Source: Spirogloea muscicola
Lineage: Eukaryota; Streptophyta; Zygnematophyceae; Spirogloeales; Spirogloeaceae
Reading direction: 5' to 3'
DNA length: 41,295 nt
Assembly (NCBI GenBank): GCA_009602725.1
Contig: WELB01000159.1
Coordinates: 1-41,295, forward strand
Shown here: positions 1 through 12,640 of the stretch, one piece after another
Layout of the letters: each line of letters opens with the position of its first letter
How positions within the stretch are numbered: position 1 is the first letter of the stretch
Notes under the pieces: generated by a model
What the model saw: only the letters and a program-made list of their open reading frames with translations
What the model was told of the DNA's origin: nothing
Databases searched by the model: none
Made by a program: the position numbers and the translations under genes

Positions 1-103
1 CGGCGCGAGCGGGGGGCGCGGGCGCCTAACGGTCGGAAGCGGGGGGGGCGGGGTGGGATCCGGCAAGCTCGCCCGCCTGGCCCCCTTCTCGTACTTTGTT
101 CCT

Positions 104-180
104 TCTTTTCTGGGCTGGCTTTTCCAGCCCCTATCCTCAATGGGCGAGCCCTTTCTTCGAGCGGGACGAGTTCGCATTGG
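104..180 (+). repeat. Dispersed stem-loop repeat, isolated copy
   Basis: The segment has GGGCTGG at 112-118 and CCAGCCC at 124-130, a perfect 7-bp stem with a 5-nt loop. It is preceded by a T/C-rich stretch and followed by CCTCAATGGGCGAGCCC. The same arrangement recurs over thirty times in this window. Bases 1-103 and 181-384 hold nothing I can assign. Confidence 0.75.
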
Positions 181-384
181 GGTCTCGGTCGGCTAACGGG
201 TATTACGCGGACACAACCATGTAGCTACGGACACAACCAGGTAGCTACCAGCTATCTGAGCTGCAATAGCCCACATAACTCTTACTGCGTTCTGCTGGTC
301 ATTTCCTCGCTCTTCCCCCTTCCTTCTGTCTCTTACAACACCAGCCCCTTTTTAGATTCATCCTACCGAGCGCCCATTGGATCT

Positions 385-2624
385 CCACCCTGACTGGATG
401 GTCCTGGCTGTCGATTGTCCAAAACTCCTTCAACAGCGTAGAGAGCAGCGCCATCGCCGATGAGCTGCGAGCGGCCTTCCCTTCCCTCCTTCCCATCGTC
501 CGCCTTGCCTACGGCCAGCCCAGCGACCTTCTCTGGCGGACAGGGAGTGGCGAGGTGGAGACGCTGCAGTCGAGGACGGGCACACGCCATGGGGATCCTC
601 TGGCAGGGTTCTTCTTTGCGCTGGCTCACAACCGCGCCCTCAAGGCCACTGCGGCAGCGCACCCCCGCGTCCACCTGCCGTCCTACGCCGACGACACCAC
701 ACTGGTCGGCAGCCCAGGGGATGTGTCAGCAGCCACCGCCACCTTCCAGCAGCAGCTGGCCGCCCTCGGCATGTCCATCCGGCCCGAGAAGTGCATCGCG
801 TGGTCCCGGCGTGGCCTCCCTGCCCCCTTGCCCCTGCCGCCCGGGTGCCAGACTCCCCCAGGCGGCCTCACCATCCTGGGGGTCCCATCGGCACGCCGTC
901 GTTCGTCGACGGGCAACTGCGCGACCGGCTCCAGGAGCACCTCCACCCGGTGGCCCGCCTCCCCGAGCTGCAGGATATGCAGCTGGCGCTTGCTATGCTC
1001 ACCAGATGCATTGTGCAGCGTCCCCACTACCTGGCTTGGACGACCCCTCCCTGCCCCGCGGTGCTGGAGGCCTACACCAAGTTCGACGCGGGCGTCATGG
1101 AGAGCGTGGCGGCCCTCATCCGTCACCCGGGCTTCCTCAACTCGCCCGCTGCGGCGCACCAGGCCACTCTGCCCCCCGGCCATGGCGGCCTCGGCTGCCG
1201 CTCGCTCACTCGCATCTGCAGGCCAGCGTTCCTAAAGCAGTTGGGCTTAGGTCGCCACGTCGGTGGCACAGCGCTTTCTCCAGGATGGGCGGCCCATGCT
1301 GCAGCAGGCTGTGGCGGAGGTGGCGACCGGCTCGTTGCCTGTTCAGGTGGCGCTCCGCTCAGCTCAAGACGAGTTACTTGCGGAGTACCCTGCCCTCGCA
1401 GAGAGCGTGGTCCCGTTTGCCCACCTTGCCCACTCCACCGACTCGCAAGCGCAGGCGCGGTACATGGCGGCAGTCGACACGGCGTCCTTCACGGCCACGC
1501 TGCAGCTCCTAACAGACGTGCGCGGCCATGCTCAGCTGCTGTCGGCCGCCTCCCCTGGCGCGGCAGCCTGGCTCTGCGCGCTCTCCCTGTACGATGCCCT
1601 CGGGATGCCGGATTAACTCTTCCGTACGGCCACCCATTGCCTGTTGGGTCTCCCCCCGCCCTGTCTGCTTGGCGTGCTGCAGTGTGAGTGTGGGGAGCGG
1701 TCGGCGGACCCGGCTGAGCTGGCGGCGCATATCCTCCGCTGCACCACAGGAGGCGAACGTACAGCTGCTCACGACCTCCTCCGAGACGCAATGTTCGGCA
1801 TTTTCCAGGAGGCTTGATACACAGTTGCGATAGAGAATACGTCTGTCATGCCAATCCTCCAGAGGGCCGACGGACTCCACACGCGCCGCGTCGACCTGGT
1901 GGCGTCCACGCCAGGCGGCGGCGCGCGCATCATTGCTGATGTGGTCATTACTGATGTTGTCGACCGCTCCAACCCGGGGCTCTCTGCCTCGCGGGCTGGC
2001 CACGCTGCGGCGAAGGCCGCTCGCAGCAAGGCGGCCAAACACGCCGACCACCCGGCTGCAGATGAGTTCGTCCCCCTGGCTGTGGACGTGCACGGGGCTC
2101 TCGAATACCAGTGGCTCGACCTGCTGGCCAGGCTTGCACGGCGCGCTGTGTCTCGCAGGCGCGGTGAGCCGGCTGACTTCAACGGCGCTGGCTCGTGGGC
2201 CCAGGTATGCCGCATGCGATTGTCAGTCTCCCTTCAGCGGTCCAGGGTCTGCCTCGAAGGCTGGCCATGCTGCGGCAAACGCCGCTCGCAGCAAGGCGGC
2301 AAACCACGCAGACCACCCGGCTGGGGACGACTTCGTAATACTGCCGTGGATGTGCACGGGGCTCTCGGGTACCAGTGGCTCGACCTGCTAACCAGGCGTG
2401 CGCAGCACGCTGTGTCCTGCAGGCGAGGTGAGCAGGTTGACTACAACGCCGCTGGCTCGTTAGCCCAAGTCTTCCGCATGCGAATTTCCATTTCCCGTCA
2501 GCGGTCCATGGCCCACGCCTTGCACCTGCGTGCTGACCGTGCTCTCATTGCAGCCTGTGGCTTTCGACAGGGGGATTGTACTCCAGCAGCTTGTCTTCCG
2601 GATTTGCGGCTCCTCACTCGTTGA
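385..2624 (+). mobile_element. Decayed LINE: reverse transcriptase, zinc motif and restriction-like endonuclease
   Basis: This is a 5'-truncated, broken non-LTR retrotransposon. Reverse transcriptase motif A remnants (VDC..NSFNS) lie near 400-450, motif B (GTRHGDPLAG) near 575-605, and the catalytic YADD box is encoded at 684-695. The frame shifts near 420, near 885 and near 1255. From 1263 one frame runs to the TGA just after the Arg codon at the end of the element (2624), interrupted by TAA at 1614-1616 and TGA near 1815. That stretch encodes a zinc motif C-X1-C-X12-H-X3-C (1683-1742), then a (R)VD-X14-D motif near 1885-1940 followed by a conserved Lys and a downstream FVPL stretch. The order zinc motif then D...D...K is that of the C-terminal restriction-like endonuclease of R2-type LINEs. 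I infer an RLE-type LINE, not an apurinic-endonuclease type. It is not functional as it stands. Confidence 0.85.
1979..2507 (+). repeat. 265-bp direct tandem duplication of the endonuclease end
   Basis: The segment from about 1979 to 2243 is repeated from about 2244 to 2507 with a period of about 265 bp and many scattered substitutions. Shared blocks include GCTCGCAGCAAGGCGGC, GTGGCTCGACCTGCT and CATGCGA near each end. The second copy is in a different frame for part of its length. The divergence shows the duplication is not recent. Confidence 0.85.
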
Positions 2625-3045
2625 GTATTGAGTAATTCATCCTACCCCAGTTCTGAGATAGCACTTTTGGCCCCTTCGTATTTTGGCCCCTTCGAAGCTT
2701 GTCAATGCTTCGGTCAGGCTAACTTATCATAGCCCTTGCCCCCATTAGGAGAGCTACTTCTTTCTATTTCTGCACAAGCACCTAGGACCCAAGCACCACC
2801 AATCAACTCAATCAACTCAAAATGAAGTTGCTAACACCTTGGGCTGGCCTTTCCCAGCCCCTAAGTTCCATAGGAAAGCTCTTTCTTTATCACCCACCTG
2901 TTGAGTGCATCCGTCGACATGCCTCTATGTGCAACAAAGGGGCCCTTTCATTCTTCATATGGACTGGCCTCTTTAAGCCACCGCCCTCTCTCGGAAGCGT
3001 CTTCCTTCTTCTTTCAGAGGGGCCGAGGGCTGTGAAGAGCCAGAA
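2625..3045 (+). repeat. LINE 3' flank with stem-loop repeat modules
   Basis: This directly follows the LINE stop. It contains GTTGAGTATTGAGTAATTC, then GGCCCCTTCGAAGCTTGTC (2690s), a degraded copy of the stem-loop with CATTAGGAGAGC, and a clear copy with GGGCTGG at 2841-2847 and CCAGCCC at 2854-2860. The same ordered modules recur at 11462-11720 and 34600-34720, so this is the 3' untranslated part or the associated tail of the LINE family. Confidence 0.65.
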
Positions 3046-3229
3046 CTAATTGGACAAGGTCCAAAACCCGATCCGTCGAAATGTGCACGATAGCACCTGC
3101 ATCACAACGGTCCCAAAATTGGGATACGGGTTCACTATCTCTGACGGCGCCGTTAGCTTCACGTGTCAGCTGACCTGCCTCGGCGTTTCGCCTCGCCGCC
3201 TCCTCAGAACCCTAGGCCACCGCGCGCGC

Positions 3230-3355
3230 CCCACCCGCTGCCGCCCCGCCGCCGCCGTCGCCGGGGCCGCCGCCGNCGCCGCCGCCGTCGCCGCCTCCGC
3301 CGCCGCCACCGCCTTCCCCCGTCGTCGCTGCTGCTGTCGACGCGGCTGCGCCGCC
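3230..3355 (+). promoter_or_regulatory. GCC-repeat-rich 5' leader of SLU7
   Basis: A run of GCC/CCG triplets lies just upstream of the SLU7 ATG and contains one undetermined base at 3276. It would form the 5' untranslated region. No clear TATA box is visible. Confidence 0.4.
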
Positions 3356-6300
3356 ATGGCGACCGCCTCTGGTACGCAGCTCGCCTCCTGCCTCGCAGCC
3401 TTCGTGCTCGTATGGCAGGGCCATGCCTGCTGCCATCGCAATTTGCGACTAAATGCTCCGTCTCTGCGGCATGCGCTACGTGAGCGCACCGCGTGTCTCC
3501 GGGACACTTGCGCAGTTGCGCTAACGCTCCTCTTGCTCCTATTGCAACGACGCCCCGTGCAGCGTCATTCAAGTCGCGAGAGGACCATCGCAAGCAGATT
3601 GAACTCGAAGAGGCCCGGAAGGCCGGCCTCGCTCCTGCGGAGCTCGACGAAGATGGAAAGGAGATCAATCCACATATCCCACAGTATATGTCCTCGGCAC
3701 CCTGGTACCTCAACGCCGAGCGACCAGTAAGTCCACCATGCCAGAGCTTTAGGTTGCTAGGTCGGAAAGGACCAGGGTGCCAGTCATGATGTACTCTGTA
3801 GTATAGCAAGCTGTCATAGTCGGCTCAGCAATTGTCAATCCCATCCTTTGTGCAACAGAGTTTGAAGCATCAGAGGAACTGGAAGCAAGACCCCAACTAC
3901 ACCAAAGAGTGGTACGACCGAGGCGCCAAGACTTTTCAGGCCAACAAGTACCGAAAGGGCGCCTGTGAGAAGTAAGGATCTTCTTTGTCCTAGTGCAGGG
4001 CAGCAATCACAAGACCTCTCAATTTTTCCTTCTCGTAGCTTCGTCATGCTACATATTGACAGTAAATATCGTAAGGTCTCTCCATGGCAGGTGCCAAGTA
4101 GGAGTCACGTTCTAAGGCTCTCGCATGTCACCTTACTCTTGTCTTTCTTGGCGCATACCAGCTGCGGCGCCATGACACACGATGTGAAGGGTTGCATGGA
4201 GAGGCCACGGAAGTTGGGTGCCAAGCACACCAACAAGCATATTGCCCCTGATGAGAAGGTTGAGCAATTTGAGCTCAACTTTGAGGGAAAGAGGGATAGA
4301 TGGAATGGGTACGACGCAGCAGCATATTCCAGAGTCATTGACTCGTATGAACTGCGTGATGAGGCCCGGCAGAAGTATCAAAAGGAACAGCAGCTGAAGA
4401 AGCTCACTGAGAAGGTGAGTCTGGCTATACGAGACTGGCTATGTACTTCTGGACAGCTCTGTTATTTGGCTCGTGTTGCCAAGTACCTTGTCTTCTCTTC
4501 ACTTGCTCCTGTCGAGCATGCACGTGCAAGGGTACTTGCTTCGTACAGGGCCTGAATCAGTTGATTGCTGTCGATCCAAATATTGCTGTATAATATACAA
4601 ATTCTTAAGATGGGTGATGTTTTGCTGTAATTTGGCATCTTGAGACTTGCAACAGGCTTTGCTTCAGCCGCCTCAGAAGGTGTTCTATATCCTACCTATT
4701 TGGTGACAGGATGTACTATATTCAGCTGCTGAAGCTGTCCAGCTTTGTTAAGTACTACACCTTGCACCTTCTGACTTGTAGGGTGCAGCAAAGGAAGGCG
4801 AGGAAGGCGACGATGAAGGACTTGGGGAGATCACTGAGGAGGATGAGGCAAAGGTGGATGAAAGTGAGCAGATGGATTTTGCCAAGGTAGAGAAGCGTGT
4901 GCGTACTACAGGTGGTGGAAGCACAGGAACTGTGAGGTGAGCTAGTTTGGTACGTCCTAAAGGGCTCAGTTGAGGGAAAGAAGTCTGCTGCTTGATGTCG
5001 AGGACAAGGTCTTGTCTATATGACTGTCACATGTTCTTTGTAATGATAGTTTGGCAAAGACGTGTGCAAATTCACAGAGTCCCAAGTCATGTGCACGAGA
5101 TGTCTGCAAGATGCTCAACTCACACACTGCTGCACTACCTTGTGCTTCAGAAACCTGCGTATTCGCGAGGACACAGCCAAATATCTCCTCAATCTGGATG
5201 TCAATTCAGCTTACTATGACCCCAAAACTCGGTCAATGCGGGAGGATCCCAATCCTGGCAGCGATGCCAATGATCGTTTTTACATGGTATGCACGGCTCC
5301 TTATGTCATGATGCTTTGTAGTCCGAAGGGAATGGGGGGCTAGGAAAACTTCCAGATCACAATTCGATAAAGGTCATTTGGTCAATGGCTGAAGTGCCTA
5401 TTGTGTCATTTCAAACACTGACAATGCTTTTGGAGCAGCTATTGACCAACATCTTTCCGCTCTGAGCGTTTAAGTTGAGTTCTTCCCTTATGTGTACAGG
5501 GTGACAATCAGAATAGGCTGAATGGACAAGCCAGCGAACACCGGCAGCTTAACATCCACGCTTGGGAAGCCTTTGAAAAGGGGCAAGATGTACACCTGCA
5601 GGCAGCTCCCTCGCAGGTGGGTTTTGCTAATTCTTTCAGCATTGCTGTTTGAAGCCAAGCCCAAAGGATCAAAGTGGTGATGTGTCAGGCCTTGAAGCTG
5701 TATTATCTTTATAATTGTGATTTTCAGGCCTTGAGAGGTTGTTTAGGTCTTGAAGGGGTGATGATTTTCTCCCTGGTGACTCTCCAGGGACAGCTGCACT
5801 CAATGTAAGCACTGAGCTGAACCACTAATATCGTTGGCAGGCGGAGCTCCTGCACCGCGAGTTCAAGATCAAGAAAGAGTCGCTGAAACACAATATCAAG
5901 GACAGCATCATGGATAAATATGGGAATGCTGCCTCCACGGAGAAATTGCCAGAAGAACTTCTCCTGGGCCAAACCGAAAGGATTGTGGAGTACGACCGTG
6001 CTGGTCGCGTTATCAAGGGGCAGGTGCATGATCCTTTCTTCCCTGAGGCTTCATTGTTGTCATCACCACGCTGTATGACAGCAAATGCAGTCGCAGTTGG
6101 TTGTGTCTACATGCAAATATGATGCATCCCACTTCTCAACAGCTATGTAGAAGCAAGGGGACTTGACATGATGTGGCAAGGAGCTGTTGAATGAACAACC
6201 ATGGATCTTCTGGCTTTCGGATGGCAGGACAAGGCTATTGCAAGGAGCAAGTATGAGGAGGATGTATACATCAATAATCACACCACGGTGTGGGGTTCAT

Positions 6301-7542
6301 GGTGGAAGGATGGTCAGTGGGGCTTTCGATGCTGCAGACAGGTAGCCCGCAATAGCTACTGTACAGGCCAGGCTGGCATTGATGCTGCTGAAGCATCTGC
6401 AGACCTCCTGCGCTCCAATATTGAGCGCAAGGAGGCGATTGGAGGTAAGCACTGTATGCTCACATGTCTTTTCTGATGTCGTATCTTGCCTAAGTCCAGC
6501 CACTGCGCTCGTGGGGTTTCCCGTCTTGAGCTGGCAGCAACTTGTCGTCTGCCTCTTGTGATGCAAAGTGCCCTTTGATACTTTATTGCAACACAGAGCC
6601 ATCATATAATGCCTTTGATATCTGTCCATCCTATTTGATGGATTTGATTACTATCTATGCATTGCGGTGAACTTCTGACAATACACATGTGCCAGGAATT
6701 CCTGCGCTTGTGAGGCACATGCACACAGTAATATATCTAACTACAGGACTGAGATTGCCTTTTCAAATGTCATCAGAAGTAAAATTCGTGAATGAAGAAA
6801 GGAATCCTGCCAGCTGGGGGACTGATACTCCCGACAACATTGTGCTTGACAAGAAGAAGCTGAAGGAGGCCCTCAAGAAGGTCAGTATGAGGCAGCAAGT
6901 CAAGTATGATGCTTTTGCACTGTTAGATTGTTGGCCACATCTTGTGCTCCGATTAGGGTTCTTTCTACTTTGCATGTCCTTGAATTGCATGGCGTTGTGA
7001 GAAGCCATTGCTGTGATATCTTGACTCCTGGCTTCACTGTGTATGGATTACGCAGCAACTTCAGCAACGGGTGGTTCTGTTAGGACCAATAGGGAAATGA
7101 CCATGTTGCTAAGGATAGGCCTGCTGACTATGGTCCTCCTTTTGTACAGGAAGCGGAGAGGTCCAATGAGGAGAAGGATGAGAGAAAACGAAAATACAAT
7201 GTGACATATAGTAATGAGGTTCGTAGTGAAGCACCTGCTGCCAGTTGGATTGTCTTTGTTTGCATTCACAAGTTTTCCAGCCATCTCTGTCATAAAGGAT
7301 CGAGCACCGGGTGTTAGAGTGTATCAATCTCTTCATCTTACAGTCAGGTTCAAGTATATCATACATCAGAGGAATTGCAGATGTGGTTCATTTTGCACAT
7401 GTCTTGGGAATGAGGGTGAGCTGGGGTCTATGCTTGCTGGTGATTGCAGGTTACTGCCGAGGAGATGGAGGCATACCGGCTGAAGAAATCTCATTTTGAC
7501 GATCCGATGCGGGAGTTCCTTGGCGCGGATCACCTTGACTAG
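3356..7542 (+). CDS. SLU7: Pre-mRNA-splicing factor SLU7, 12 exons, 539 aa
   Basis: SLU7 acts in the second catalytic step of splicing, in the spliceosome, and helps choose the 3' splice site. By reading splice sites and family similarity I place coding exons at 3356-3371, 3563-3726, 3859-3971, 4162-4414, 4782-4936, 5151-5286, 5500-5616, 5841-6023, 6228-6444, 6777-6880, 7150-7218 and 7450-7542. All borders are GT..AG, all phases agree, and they sum to 1620 nt. The zinc knuckle C-X2-C-X4-H-X4-C falls at residues 96-109 ([14 protein letters not shown]). Other hallmarks are [41 protein letters not shown] and [12 protein letters not shown]. Length matches plant SLU7 (about 535 aa). The start ATG is followed by only 16 coding bases before intron 1; it was chosen because it gives [13 protein letters not shown], like plant homologues. 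An alternative acceptor at 6746 is also in frame. Family assignment is certain; exon borders are very likely. Confidence 0.95.
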
Positions 7543-7711
7543 GAGTCCATTCTGCCAAATCTTGTGATTGGCCAATTCTAGGCACAGCACTTGCAGAGCC
7601 ACTCTGTACAGCTGCTGTTTCCTGAGTTGATCGAGCCAAGGTGGGCAACGCTGTCAGTCAAGGGCTAGCCATTACCGCACTAGTTCAAGTCTGATAGCAT
7701 ACACGTTGTGG

Positions 7712-7716
7712 TGTAA
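7712..7716 (+). terminator. Candidate poly(A) signal TGTAA of SLU7
   Basis: TGTAA, the usual green-algal polyadenylation signal, occurs 170 bp after the SLU7 stop; another copy is at 8164-8168. Either could direct cleavage. The rest of 7543-8680 holds 3' untranslated or intergenic sequence with no gene that I can support. Confidence 0.45.
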
Positions 7717-8680
7717 GGACTGGGGCAGGCCACTGCTTACGTACTTTAAGAAGGCCTCCACTGCCTTGCATTTGATTTCTGTGCTGCCCAGGCACACGTC
7801 TGGGCCTGGTCTCAATGGCCAGCAGCTCTCCTTCCTGACTGCCCAGCAGGCATCCGACGGGGTAGCCTGCCATATGTCAACTGCCAGCACTTAATGCGGC
7901 TATACAAGCTCTGTGATTAATAGAGGCGAGCAACATTGAGCTGTCCCATTGGCAAGAGCATATATAATTGTTAGACGTGTGGAGCAAGAGAAGACCTGAC
8001 TGTAGACAGACTATTGTACATGCTTTTGCCAACTCTTACTTCACACCAAGTTGCACTGCAAACTTGAGGAGCAGTATGAATCTTTTCCTCGAAGGGAGTA
8101 TGGGCTAAGTAAGCAGCAAGATTTTTATTTGTTGCACTAGCATGTTGTGTGGACACATGCTTGTGTAACTGTTAAGGCACTGGACTGCTGCTTTCAAGGA
8201 GATGTTGATAATTTTGTGGTATGCTGAAAGTGATCAGATGGACTTGCGAAGGCTGTCACCAAGCTTGCATTCTTGAGACCATGTAAGTGATGCGATCCAG
8301 GTGGGGGGTGCTCAGTCAGGCCTCACAAGCTCGTCATTTTGCAGCTGACGTTGGTCGGGAGTAGCCTAGGACAATGCCCGGCGATGATCAACCTCGCCAG
8401 GCATGTGAATCTGCAATGGAAGCTGCCATGGCAAATTACAATGGACTCTGCCAAGTGTCATCAGGCGGGGAATCCATGCAACCGTGAGAATGATAATCAA
8501 TAACAATATTGAAAATGCTGAATGTACTAATTTGGTGAATCAGCGGGCTGGGTTGGGTGACCATCTAAGTGGTCCTTGGGCCGTGAGAGCCTCCTGGATA
8601 AGACAGGCCCCGGCACATCGGTCAGGGAGCTGGGCTGCTTTGTGCGCCCTAGCTATGGCTGCCACCCACAAAGGGTGCGG

Positions 8681-8828
8681 CTCTGTGTGCGGCCTGGAGG
8701 CGCTTTGTGCCCGCTCACTCTGTGTGCGGCTAGGCGGAGCTTTGTGCTCGTCGGCTCTGTGTGCGGCCTGGAGGAGCTTTGTGCTCGCCGCCTCTGTGTG
8801 CGGCCAGGAAGAGCTTTGTGCTACTCTG
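8681..8828 (+). repeat. 37-bp minisatellite, four units
   Basis: Units begin at 8681, 8718, 8755 and 8792, an exact 37-bp spacing. Each starts CTCTGTGTGCGGC and contains (G)AGCTTTGTGC. The units differ by a few substitutions. The period is not a multiple of three, so each frame reads through a cycle of three peptides; I do not regard it as coding. Confidence 0.9.
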
Positions 8829-8949
8829 GACTTTATTGCTACCAGACTAAATTCGGTGTCTTCCTATGAGCGGATCTGCGTCTGTACCGCCGAGACGAGG
8901 GTGGTCTGCTCGTCCTCCAGATGAGGGGCAATAGTGCAGCGGCATCCTT

Positions 8950-9370
8950 CCCACCCCTCATCTACCGACAGGGTGCCAGACCCCCCCACCAGGCATGGTG
9001 GTGCTTGGAGTCCTCCTGGGTCGGCCAGCACAGGTGGCGCAGGTTGTGCAGTCCACCCTCGAGTGGCAGTTTCAGACCCTCTCAGCCCTCCCTACACTGC
9101 ATGACTCCCAGCTGGCCGTTGCAATGCTAACCCGGTGCGTGGCCCAACGCCCAACCTACCTGCAGCGGGCCGATCCACGCACCACTGCACTGGACAACTT
9201 CTGTACAGCTGCGGACGTCCACTTCCTGTGGTTCCTGCACGGCCTGCTGGACCGCCCGGCACTCCCTCCACCGCCGGCCGCCCTACTCCAGCTGACGCTC
9301 CCCACAAAAGCGGCCTTGAATGCCGCCCGCTGGCTCGCCTGGCCGGCGCGGCACACCTGGGGTGTTGGGC
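8950..9370 (+). mobile_element. LINE fragment, region just after the reverse transcriptase catalytic domain
   Basis: The frame beginning at 8995 reads VVLGVLLG, then LHDSQLAVAMLTRCVAQRPTYL, matching the element at 860-1040 (ILGVP, LQDMQLALAMLTRCIVQRPHYL). The match covers the thumb-like region downstream of YADD. Both ends are truncated. Confidence 0.8.
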
Positions 9371-9384
9371 TTAAGAAGGAAGGG

Positions 9385-9950
9385 CTCGCCCACTGAGGCT
9401 AGGGGCTGGAAAAGCCAGCCCGAAAAAGAAGGAACATAGTACGAGGAGGGGGCCAGGGGAAGCGCTAAGAAAAACAAGCACAACAAGAAAGCAGCTACGT
9501 ACTTCTCAAGCTCAAGAGGCCTCCACAGTGTCCAAACGCTTCATCAGGAGGGGTTTAGTACCTTGCTTTCTGCACCATCCGGCTCCTTCAGACCTTGTCC
9601 ATTCCTTTGGGCTGGCCTCTCACAGCCACCAGTCAATTTGGCCGCGCTTTCTCTCTTCCATCAGGAGGTGCCAAACAGTATCAGCTCCGGTAATAGCTTG
9701 GAGTGACAAATGGGACCCTGCCTTGCCCTTCCTCGCGCCATCCGGCCCCTCCAGACCTTGTCCATTTTTTGGGGCTGGCCTCTCACTGGCCACCAGTCAA
9801 TTTGGAAGCGCTGTTCTCTTCCAAATATCGCTCTCCGACGTGCGCAGACCTCCTACGCTTTTCCCATCACTAGCGACAGATCAGGTCGTTTCGCGGCGTG
9901 GGCGGAAGCTCTCTGACCCTTCTGACCTGAAGGGACAAGCCCGTTTCACA
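9385..9950. repeat. Stem-loop repeat cluster
   Basis: A minus-oriented copy has GGGCTGG 9403-9409 and CCAGCCC 9415-9421. Two plus-oriented copies start near 9609 and 9771, each preceded by CCTTGTCCATT and reading GGGCTGGCCTCTCAC. The two plus copies are also a short direct duplication with the shared CACCAGTCAATTTGG. Confidence 0.75.
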
Positions 9951-9957
9951 AGCGCCT

Positions 9958-10985
9958 CCAATGAGCATGCCATGAGCTTCTTCAAAGCACTGCTCAAGGA
10001 GAATGGGCGTGGGCTTCTCGTCTTCACTCAATACTCAATCCGGGGCCATTGAGTGGCTCAACGCTCTGCCGGTTTACGAGTCCCATCGACTCTCCGACGA
10101 CCTCTTCCGCACGGCCGTCCACTATCACTCCCTTCCCCGCCCAAGTGCTCGGCTGGCATCCGACAGTGTGAAGTGGCCGTCGTTCGGAGGACGAGATCTC
10201 CTTGGCGGGTCACAAGCTTGGATGTGTTGAGGGAGGTGAACGCAATGCCTTCCACAAACTTCTAAGAGACGCTATATATGGCTTCTGCGCGAGGCAGGTT
10301 TCCATCCGGCCATGGAGGTGCCACCCTGGGCATTATGCCGGGCCTTTAGGCGCGCGGCAAAGCTTACATCAGGCGTCTGGATGTGATTGCCACCCCACAG
10401 TGCGGTGGGCCTCGTCTCCTCTCAACGTCGTCCTTACTGACGCGTTCCAACCAGTCACCTCCCACCTCGACTGCGCCAGATTGGGCGACTAATGACGCGG
10501 AGAAGAGGCAGGAGCGCACATCATAAGGATCACCCCGGAGCGACCACTTCTTCCCGTGCGCGATGGACATTTATGGCGGTTATAGTATGCAGCGGTCTTT
10601 TCTCCCCCATCGCCTGGCACAGCTTGTCAATGTCCGCCGACGTGGTCGGGCGGGTAGTTTAGGCCATACTAGCGTCCCGCAAGCAATAGTTGCTTGCTAC
10701 TGAATGCAGCTTACGTTGAGTCTGCAGTGCGCCCAGGCACTTGCGATACACTAGTGTTGGGCGCGCACTAGGCCAGGCTACTGGCTTGCGGAGTGGTACT
10801 CTGGCTCCCTCAGTGCAGCTTGTGGAATATGTATGTGCACACTCTTGGGTACAAGGGACTCCCGTATTACCCCGTTACCAGGACTTCTCCCCACTTGTCC
10901 AATCTTTGCACTATCTTTTGCCTGAACACTGTATTGGCTTGAGTTGGCCACCCTTTCAATTCATGTGCACCGCAGCCTTCTCTCC
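9958..10985 (+). mobile_element. LINE 3' copy: degraded zinc/endonuclease region plus 3' UTR
   Basis: The segment aligns with 33297-34320. It keeps the sequence of the zinc/endonuclease region (10050-10480) but with multiple frame shifts; the (R)LD...D motif is recognisable near 10370-10445. It is followed by a 3' flank with CTGAACACTGTATTGGCTTG and TTCAATTCATGTGCACCGC. It encodes no intact protein. Confidence 0.8.
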
Positions 10986-11039
10986 TAGCTCTCACGCCCT
11001 CTTCCTGCTCTCTGCCGGAGACTAATTTCTGTGACCTGC

Positions 11040-11329
11040 GGTTGCTCAACAGAGGTTATTGAGTGCCTAGTAGCCACTTGAGCTCCTGTGGCTTCAGCGC
11101 TTTTCTAGCCCAAGGGTGTGTGCAAACGAAGCAAGACACTTTCAGAAGAGAAAGACGCTTCCAGGAGAGGGCGGTGGCTGGGAGAGGCCAGCCCAGACAA
11201 AAGAATGAACAAAGTTCTGTTTTAAGCCCTACTACAAAGCTCTAAGGGGCCAGAAAAGCGCTGAAGCGTTAAGCGACTCAAGCGACCACTAGGCACTCAA
11301 TGATACCTGTTGAGCAGCCGCAGGTCAGT

Positions 11330-11330
<1 letters not shown>
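11040..11330. repeat. Inverted pair of LINE-tail ends around a stem-loop copy
   Basis: GCTCAACAGAGGTTATTGAG near 11043 and its inverted partner CTCAATGATACCTGTTGAGC near 11303-11322 flank a minus-oriented stem-loop copy at about 11160-11205. The arms match over roughly 40 bp with mismatches. This could be a small foldback element, or two LINE tails that landed head to head; shared sequence with other LINE tails favours the latter. Confidence 0.6.
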
Positions 11331-12228
<898 letters not shown>

Positions 12229-12640
12229 TGTCTGGGCTGGCTTCTTACAGCCTCGCCCCCGAAGATCTCCACTCACATTGGTCTCGCAAATCTCCCCATG
12301 TCTTTTTCGTGCGTACGCTAGCCAATCACAGCCATTATCCTCGCCTGGAAGAGTCCTCGCTCCTTCTCACAGCCACTGCCTTTCATCAGAGGAGCTGTGC
12401 GTTGGCTTCCGTCTTCGTAGAATCTTGTCTTTTGTACCAGGGCTGGCCAATCACAGCCATCGTTCCTTCTCTCTCGTCCGTTCCTTTTGGCTGGCCTCTC
12501 ACAGCCATCATTGCCCTGCATTGTTGGGGAGCTGTGTGCCTTCCCTCCCGTTTCGGCACCCCGTTGGACCTTGTCATTTGCTTTTCGGGCCTTCTGTTTC
12601 ACAGCCCACGCACCTTTTCTTTCGAAAGAGCCACTTCCTT
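12229..12640 (+). repeat. Stem-loop repeat cluster
   Basis: Copies lie near 12234 (GGGCTGGCTTCTTACAGCC), 12443, 12489 and 12585, some with only one half of the stem intact. Bases 12650-13100 that follow are very GC-rich with poly-G runs (12690-12745) and hold no gene that I can support. Confidence 0.7.

Noticed and set aside
3050-3730. 226-codon frame overlapping the start of SLU7
   Set aside because: It reads the SLU7 first intron and exon 2 in a wrong frame and contains the GCC-repeat leader.
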